NCBI GenBank assembly: GCA_035646375.1
Contig: DASRPM010000041.1
Location: 1-10,960, forward strand
From: DASYRM01 sp035646375
Lineage (GTDB): Bacteria > Acidobacteriota > Vicinamibacteria > Vicinamibacterales > UBA2999
DNA length: 10,960 nt
Direction: 5' to 3'
Shown piece after piece: positions 7,275 through 10,960 of the stretch (its first letter is position 1; each line of letters begins with the position of its first letter). The translations under genes and the position numbers were made by a program. The notes beneath the pieces were generated by a model, which was not told the origin of the DNA, ran no database searches, and saw nothing but the letters and a program-made list of their open reading frames with translations.

Positions 7275-8087
7275 ATGTCCGCTCCTCTGCTCGACGTCCA
7301 GCACCTCAGTGTCTCGTTCGGCGGCGCCGTGCCCGCCGTCGACGACGTCAGCTTCCAGGTCGCCGCCGGAGAAACGCTGGGGCTCGTGGGCGAATCGGGC
7401 AGCGGCAAGTCCGTCACCGCGTTCTCGATCCTGCGGCTGCTGCAGGCGCCCGGCCGCATCACGGGCGGCAGCGTGGTCTTCGAAGGCCGCGACCTGCTGG
7501 CGTTGCGCGAATCCGAGATGCGCGAGGTGCGGGGCGCGCGCATCTCGCTCATCTTCCAGGAGCCGATGACGGCGCTCAACCCGGTGATGCGCGTGGGCGA
7601 CCAGATTGCCGAAGCGCTCACGGTGCACGGCCGGTCGCGCGCCGAGGCGCAGGCGCGGGCGATCGAGCTGCTCGACGCGGTGAAGATCCCCGATGCGGCG
7701 CGCCGCGCGCGCGATTATCCCCACCAGCTGTCCGGCGGCATGCGACAGCGGGCGATGATCGCCATCGCCCTGGCCTGCCACCCGCCGCTCGTCATCGCCG
7801 ACGAGCCGACGACGGCGCTCGACGTCACGATCCAGGCGCAGGTGCTGGACCTGCTGCGCGAGCTCAAGGCCCGCTTCAACCTGGCCCTGCTGCTCATCAC
7901 GCACGATTTCGGCGTGATTGCCGAGATGGCCGACCGCGTGGCCGTGATGTACCGGGGCCGCCTGGTCGAGGAAGGCCCCGTGCGCCAGATCCTGCGGGCG
8001 CCGTCGCACGAGTACACCCGGACGCTGCTGGCCGCCGTGCCGGGCATGCCCTCTGAGGCCAACGGAGCCGGCGGGGACGGCCGCTGA
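7275..8087 (+). CDS. Dpp/Opp-family peptide (or nickel) ABC transporter ATPase, DppD-like
   Basis: This cytosolic ATPase subunit would power uptake of oligopeptides, dipeptides or nickel with a second ATPase and two permeases. The sequence shows Walker A GESGSGKS (39-46), the Q-loop in IFQEPMTALNPVMRVGDQI, the ABC signature LSGGMRQR (152-159), Walker B VIADEPTTALD with D176 and E177, and the H-loop histidine H210 in LLITHDFGVIAE. All nucleotide-binding elements are intact. At 270 residues it is shorter than the usual ~320-330: it stops just after LLAAVPGMP and lacks the C-terminal oligopeptide/dipeptide extension with its cysteine-containing segment. It starts seven bases after the mutase stop, and its TGA overlaps the next ATG by one base. 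No permease or binding-protein gene lies nearby in the window, so its substrate cannot be read from context. Confidence 0.92.
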   Translation: MSAPLLDVQHLSVSFGGAVPAVDDVSFQVAAGETLGLVGESGSGKSVTAFSILRLLQAPGRITGGSVVFEGRDLLALRESEMREVRGARISLIFQEPMTALNPVMRVGDQIAEALTVHGRSRAEAQARAIELLDAVKIPDAARRARDYPHQLSGGMRQRAMIAIALACHPPLVIADEPTTALDVTIQAQVLDLLRELKARFNLALLLITHDFGVIAEMADRVAVMYRGRLVEEGPVRQILRAPSHEYTRTLLAAVPGMPSEANGAGGDGR

Positions 8088-8965
8088 TGGCGCTGCTGGA
8101 GGTCGCCGACCTCACTAAACACTTCGTGCGCAAACCGGGCCTGTTCGGCCGCACCACGATCGTCAAGGCCGTGGACGGCGTGACGTTCTCGGTGGACGAA
8201 GGCGAGATGTTCGGGCTGGTTGGCGAGTCGGGGAGCGGCAAGAGCACCACCGGGCGCTGCATCCTCCGCCTGATCGAGCCGACGTCCGGCGACGTGCGGT
8301 TCAAGGGCGAGAACGTGCTGGCCTTCTCGCGCGAGCGGATGCGGCGGGCACGCCGCGACATGCAGATCGTCTTTCAGGACCCGTACTCGTCGCTCAACCC
8401 GCGCATGCGGGTGCGCGACATCGTCGAGGAACCGCTCGTCATCCACCAGCTCGGGTCGCGCGACGAACGTCGCGCGCGTGTGCGCGAGCTCTTCGAGCTG
8501 GTCGGCCTCGAGCCGGCCCATCTCGAACGCTATCCGCACGAGTTCAGCGGCGGACAGCGCCAGCGCGTCGGCATCGCGCGGGCGCTCGCGCTCAACCCCG
8601 CGCTGGTGATCGCCGACGAGGCGGTGTCGGCGCTCGACGTCTCGATTCAGGCGCAGGTGGTGAAGCTGCTGCTCGATCTCCAGGCACAGCTCAAGCTCAC
8701 CTACCTGTTCATCGCGCACGACCTGCGGCTGGTGGAGCACATCTGCAGCCGCGTGGCCGTGATGTATCGCGGACGGATCGTCGAGATGGGCGACACGGCG
8801 GCGATCTTCGCGCAGCCCACCCACCCCTACACACAGGCGCTGCTCAGCGCGATTCCGATGCTCGACCCCGACGCGCCCCGCACGCGAATCGAGCTCGACC
8901 CGGCGTCATTCGACGCCGCCGCTCCGCTGCGGGAAATCGGGTCCGGTCACCTGGCCGCGGTGTAG
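8087..8965 (+). CDS. Dpp/Opp-family peptide (or nickel) ABC transporter ATPase, DppF-like
   Basis: This is the second ATPase of the heterodimeric motor. Visible elements are the N-terminal LEVADLTKHFVRKPG with an extended loop (FGRTTIVKAVDGV) typical of DppF/OppF, Walker A GESGSGKS (46-53), Q-loop QIVFQDPYSSLNPRMRV, signature FSGGQRQR (153-160), Walker B VIADEAVSALD with D177 and E178, and H-loop H211 in LFIAHDLRLVEHI. The Ala in place of Pro after the Walker B glutamate (DEAVSALD) is characteristic of this subgroup. The C-terminus keeps part of the oligopeptide extension (LLSAIPMLDPDAPRTRIEL). At 292 residues it is somewhat shorter than the typical ~320. The ATG overlaps the preceding stop (TGATG), a standard translationally coupled pair. 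It converges on the rtcB homologue with a 49-base gap in which I see no clear terminator. Confidence 0.93.
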   Translation: MALLEVADLTKHFVRKPGLFGRTTIVKAVDGVTFSVDEGEMFGLVGESGSGKSTTGRCILRLIEPTSGDVRFKGENVLAFSRERMRRARRDMQIVFQDPYSSLNPRMRVRDIVEEPLVIHQLGSRDERRARVRELFELVGLEPAHLERYPHEFSGGQRQRVGIARALALNPALVIADEAVSALDVSIQAQVVKLLLDLQAQLKLTYLFIAHDLRLVEHICSRVAVMYRGRIVEMGDTAAIFAQPTHPYTQALLSAIPMLDPDAPRTRIELDPASFDAAAPLREIGSGHLAAV

Positions 8966-9014
8966 GCGAGCTGTCGCGCCTTCCCCCACCCGCCCACCCT
9001 GCCTACTCCGTCGG

Positions 9015-10325
9015 TTAGTCCTTGTAGGGATCGAACTCGTCGCCGCCGGCCATCACCACGATGCGCGGCTGCAAGGTGTGCGCGACCTCGATCGTTCCGG
9101 CGTGCGCGTCGAGCACCGAGCGCAGCGGCCGGTAGACCGGCGGCGCTTCGTCGGCGCCCGCTCCCCGCAACACGATGCCGCGCGCGCGCAGCCGCGCCTT
9201 TTCGGCGTCGAAGTCCACGAGCCCGGTCGACAGCCGTTCGGCACGGCTGCGGCTCTGCATCCTGCCGCCGCAGACCGGGCACTTCGGATTGCTGCCGTCG
9301 GCCCCGCGCGGTGCCGCCGCCGGCAGCGTGCCGGTGCAGTCGCGCATCCCGCACGCCCACGACTTCGTCCATCGCTGCTTGCCGGCCGCCTGAGTTCGGC
9401 TCATCACGCGGCCGGCGCCGTGCACCGTCGAGTACAGCGCCTCGCGCGACGCGTCGCTCTCGACTCCGCGCAGGACCACCGAGATGTCGCCCATCGAGCC
9501 GCCGACGAAGCCCCACTGCCCCGGGAACGCCGGCGTGGCCCCCTTGCGCACCACCCAGAGCGTGTCGCCGGCGTGCGTCTCCTTCCACGCGAAGTTGTGG
9601 TGGTTGTGCACCGACCACTCGGCCTGCGCGCCGAGGATCTCGAGCGTCTTGGCAACGACGGCCTCGCGGCCCGCGTAGGCGTACTCGCCCGCGATCGTCA
9701 TCGCCTCGATGTAGTCCTGCCCGCTCGGCTGCGACACGTCGAGCAGCAGCGGCGGCGAGTCCATATGGCCCTCACCCTTGCCGTCGTGAAACGTGCGCCC
9801 CTGGGCGATGTTCATGAACCCCGTCGCCGTCTTGTGCCCGATGCCCCGCGAGCCGAAGTGACACGCGACCCAGAGGCGGCCCGTCTCGTCTTCGAGCACA
9901 TCGACGTAGTGGTTGCCGCTGCCCACGGTGCCCAGCTGCGCCTGCGCCATCTGCATCAGCGCGCGCTGCGGCCCGACCGGCGACGACCCGATGCGGTCGA
10001 ACACCGGCGAGTCGATCGGCTCGTTGTTCTTGCGCCCGACGCCAAAGCTGATGCGGCGCTGGATTTCGTCGCCGATGCGCGCCATCTCCGCGTCCGGCAC
10101 GTCGGCTGCCTGAAGATTCGTTCGCACGGCCATGTTGCCGCAGGCGATGTCGTAGCCGACGCCCGACGGCGACACAAAGCGGCGGTAGCCCACCACGCCG
10201 CCGATCGGCATCGAATAGCCCACGTGGCCGTCCGCGCAAAGCACGCCCACCGCGCCCGGCTCGGCGTCGATGCAGCGCGCCAGCTGTTCCTTGGTACGCT
10301 CGTCGTGCTCCCCGTAGACCTTCAC
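9015..10325 (-). CDS. RtcB-family RNA ligase homologue with a zinc-ribbon-like insert
   Basis: RtcB enzymes join 2',3'-cyclic phosphate or 3'-phosphate RNA ends to 5'-OH ends using GTP and Mn2+, in tRNA splicing or RNA repair. Seen in 436 residues: ADGHVGYSMPIGGV (metal D-x-H site), SGVGYDIACGNM with C62, GSGNHYVDV with H139, HFGSRGIGH with H156, NHHNFAWKE with H242-H243, FVGGSMGD, and VHGAGRVMSR with H302, equivalent to the guanylylated histidine. After this motif lies a four-cysteine segment C325-x4-C330-x18-C349-x2-C352, resembling a zinc ribbon, before GIVLRGAGADEAP. The canonical C-terminus usually ends near VVKG; here it reads VVMAGGDEFDPYKD, so the usual terminal Lys is not at the expected place. 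The GTG start has GGGAGG eight bases upstream. No archease gene is visible. Family membership is firm; ligase activity is inferred. This may be an RtcB subfamily rather than the tRNA-splicing orthologue. Confidence 0.92.
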   Translation of the reverse strand: MKVYGEHDERTKEQLARCIDAEPGAVGVLCADGHVGYSMPIGGVVGYRRFVSPSGVGYDIACGNMAVRTNLQAADVPDAEMARIGDEIQRRISFGVGRKNNEPIDSPVFDRIGSSPVGPQRALMQMAQAQLGTVGSGNHYVDVLEDETGRLWVACHFGSRGIGHKTATGFMNIAQGRTFHDGKGEGHMDSPPLLLDVSQPSGQDYIEAMTIAGEYAYAGREAVVAKTLEILGAQAEWSVHNHHNFAWKETHAGDTLWVVRKGATPAFPGQWGFVGGSMGDISVVLRGVESDASREALYSTVHGAGRVMSRTQAAGKQRWTKSWACGMRDCTGTLPAAAPRGADGSNPKCPVCGGRMQSRSRAERLSTGLVDFDAEKARLRARGIVLRGAGADEAPPVYRPLRSVLDAHAGTIEVAHTLQPRIVVMAGGDEFDPYKD

Positions 10326-10449
10326 GTCCGTAACCTCCCGAGGGGGTTACGGCTATCACTCGGGTCCTGTTCCCCGTCCGCTTCGCGGCTGTCTATTTCC
10401 ACGGAAGAACGCGTGGATGTGGCGGATCTCCTAGCGCAGCCGCACACGT
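10326..10449 (-). other. Spacer between the AAA gene and rtcB with further small inverted repeats
   Basis: This 124-base gap separates the AAA gene stop from the rtcB start. Besides the Shine-Dalgarno hairpin it holds CCGC-TTC-GCGG (10378-10388) and TCCACG ... CGTGGA (arms 10398-10403 and 10412-10417). Another repeat, CCGCAC ... GTGCGG (arms 10440-10445 and 10455-10460), spans the AAA stop codon. None is followed by a T-run on the minus strand, so they do not look like intrinsic terminators. No clear promoter is visible. The region could be a structured leader for rtcB within a shared transcript. Confidence 0.4.
10329..10351 (-). promoter_or_regulatory. Inverted repeat/hairpin enclosing the rtcB Shine-Dalgarno
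   Basis: Arms CGTAACC (10329-10335) and GGTTACG (10345-10351) pair perfectly. After one mismatched position, two more pairs continue inward, leaving a tight loop. On the minus-strand RNA the Shine-Dalgarno GGGAGG (complement of 10334-10339) lies in the stem, eight bases before the GTG start. Folding would hide the ribosome site; alternatively the 23-base repeat could be an operator for a dimeric regulator. The structure is read directly from the sequence; the function is inferred. Confidence 0.6.
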
Positions 10450-10899
10450 TCAGCGTGCGGTGTAGTCGATGACGCGGAGCCGGCGGGTGAACGCCGGATC
10501 GATGTTCGTACGCAGGTTGGTGGCGAGGAGCACGACGCCGTTGTACTCCTCGACGCGCGCCAGAAGGTCGCCAGTGTCCAGGTTCGCGGAGCGGTCCTGC
10601 GAGTCCTCGACGGCGGTCCGTTTGCCGAAGAGCGCGTCGGCCTCGTCGAGCAGCAGCACGGCGCCGGCGCGCTCCGCCTCGGCGAACACCGCGTCGAGAT
10701 GCTTCTCGGTCTCCCCGATGTACTTGCTGACGACCGCGCCGAGATCGACGCGGGACACCGTCGTGCCGAGCTCGGCGGCCAGCGTTTCGGCGGCCCTCGC
10801 CCCGGCCGCCCCCGCCGCACCGGCCAGGAGCACGGCCCCTCGAGTACCGGTTCGCGCGTCGGACGCCACCGCCTTCAGTGCGGCGCTCTGGTCCTTCAT
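10450..10899 (-). CDS. Truncated AAA+ ATPase-domain protein with degenerate Walker A
   Basis: The 149 residues match the core of CDC48/FtsH-like AAA+ ATPases of the type found beside contractile injection systems and other loci. Clear conservation is seen in VDLGAVVSKYIGETEKHLDAVF (about 51-72), Walker B VLLLDEADALFGKR with D85 and E86, sensor 1 LLATNLRTNIDPAF with N128, and the paired arginines R139-R140. The Walker A region reads GAAGAAGA (27-34) where GPPGTGKT is expected: the lysine is Gly and the threonine is Ala, so normal ATP binding is unlikely. The protein begins only about 20 residues before this motif and ends right after the arginine pair, lacking the helical lid. It is therefore either a reduced pseudo-ATPase or a decaying gene. 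The ATG at 10899 is preferred over the adjacent ATG at 10902 because GGGAGGG (complement of 10904-10910) is then correctly spaced. rtcB follows after 124 bases on the same strand. Confidence 0.8.
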   Translation of the reverse strand: MKDQSAALKAVASDARTGTRGAVLLAGAAGAAGARAAETLAAELGTTVSRVDLGAVVSKYIGETEKHLDAVFAEAERAGAVLLLDEADALFGKRTAVEDSQDRSANLDTGDLLARVEEYNGVVLLATNLRTNIDPAFTRRLRVIDYTAR

Positions 10900-10960
10900 C
10901 ATGCCCTCCCCGCGGTGACGAAAAAGGAATGTGGCAGCCCCGGCATGGCGCGGGGGGCGG
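10899..10960 (-). CDS. Possible C-terminal end of an unknown upstream gene (cut by window edge)
   Basis: A frame open from the window edge reads ...APRAMPGLPHSFFVTAGRA and ends in TGA at 10901-10899. This stop overlaps the two ATG codons at the start of the AAA-domain gene (GCATGATG), the arrangement expected for translationally coupled genes. About 19 residues are visible, too few to identify a family. The alternative is that this is non-coding upstream DNA and the overlap is chance. Confidence 0.3.
   Translation of the reverse strand, partial: APRAMPGLPHSFFVTAGRA
10904..10910 (-). promoter_or_regulatory. Shine-Dalgarno of the AAA-domain gene
   Basis: GGGAGGG on the minus strand. Its GGAGG core is five bases from the ATG at 10899-10897 but only two from the ATG at 10902-10900, so the second of the two consecutive ATG codons is the better start. 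Confidence 0.65.

Noticed and set aside
10322..10447. A 41-codon frame on the - strand filling the AAA-rtcB spacer; its TGA overlaps the rtcB GTG (GTGA)
   Set aside because: The overlap is suggestive of a leader peptide, but the GTG start has no Shine-Dalgarno, the peptide looks random, and rtcB has its own well-spaced ribosome site. Conservation of the frame in relatives would be needed to revive it.
10440..10460. Terminator hairpin at the end of the AAA-domain gene
   Set aside because: The stem has six pairs with a nine-base loop and no T-run follows on the minus strand, so it does not fit an intrinsic terminator.
9078..10472. A 464-codon open frame on the + strand opposite the rtcB homologue
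   Set aside because: Antisense shadow; the rtcB frame carries all family motifs while this product is Arg/His/Ala-rich without domains.

Overview
This is a very GC-rich bacterial chromosomal window (roughly 68-70% G+C by eye, not computed). Genes are tightly packed and GTG/TTG starts are frequent. I see no mobile element, tRNA, rRNA or CRISPR array. The gene content and the shape of the promoters would fit a soil bacterium such as a member of the Acidobacteriota, but that is a low-confidence guess from general impression.

Positions 1-5256 (+ strand) are a central-carbon block. It holds the 3' part of glgC (ADP-glucose synthesis for glycogen), then eno (enolase), then a polytopic membrane protein that looks like a GT-C fold glycosyltransferase and starts on the base after the eno stop codon. 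Last comes gpmI (cofactor-independent phosphoglycerate mutase), preceded by an AT-rich promoter-like box. GpmI and enolase catalyse consecutive glycolytic steps (3-PG to 2-PG to PEP).

Position 5260-5592 (- strand) is a small conserved-looking protein of unknown function, convergent with gpmI. A 106-bp divergent promoter region follows.

Positions 5699-8965 (+ strand) look like one transcription unit. It encodes a stand-alone catalytic (large) subunit of a B12-dependent acyl-CoA mutase carrying the methylmalonyl-CoA-type active-site residues. Two ATPases of a Dpp/Opp-type peptide/nickel ABC importer follow. No permease, substrate-binding protein or B12-binding mutase subunit is present, so these must work with partners encoded elsewhere.

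Positions 9015-10960 (- strand) are the most unusual part. From the right edge there is a possible C-terminal tail of an unknown gene, which overlaps the start of a 149-residue AAA+ domain protein. In that protein the Walker A lysine is lost and the C-terminal lid is missing, while Walker B and sensor 1 are retained. After a 124-bp spacer with several inverted repeats comes an RtcB-family RNA ligase homologue. It has a four-cysteine zinc-ribbon-like insert after its catalytic histidine and an altered C-terminus. Its Shine-Dalgarno sequence lies inside a near-perfect hairpin, suggesting translational control or a protein binding site.
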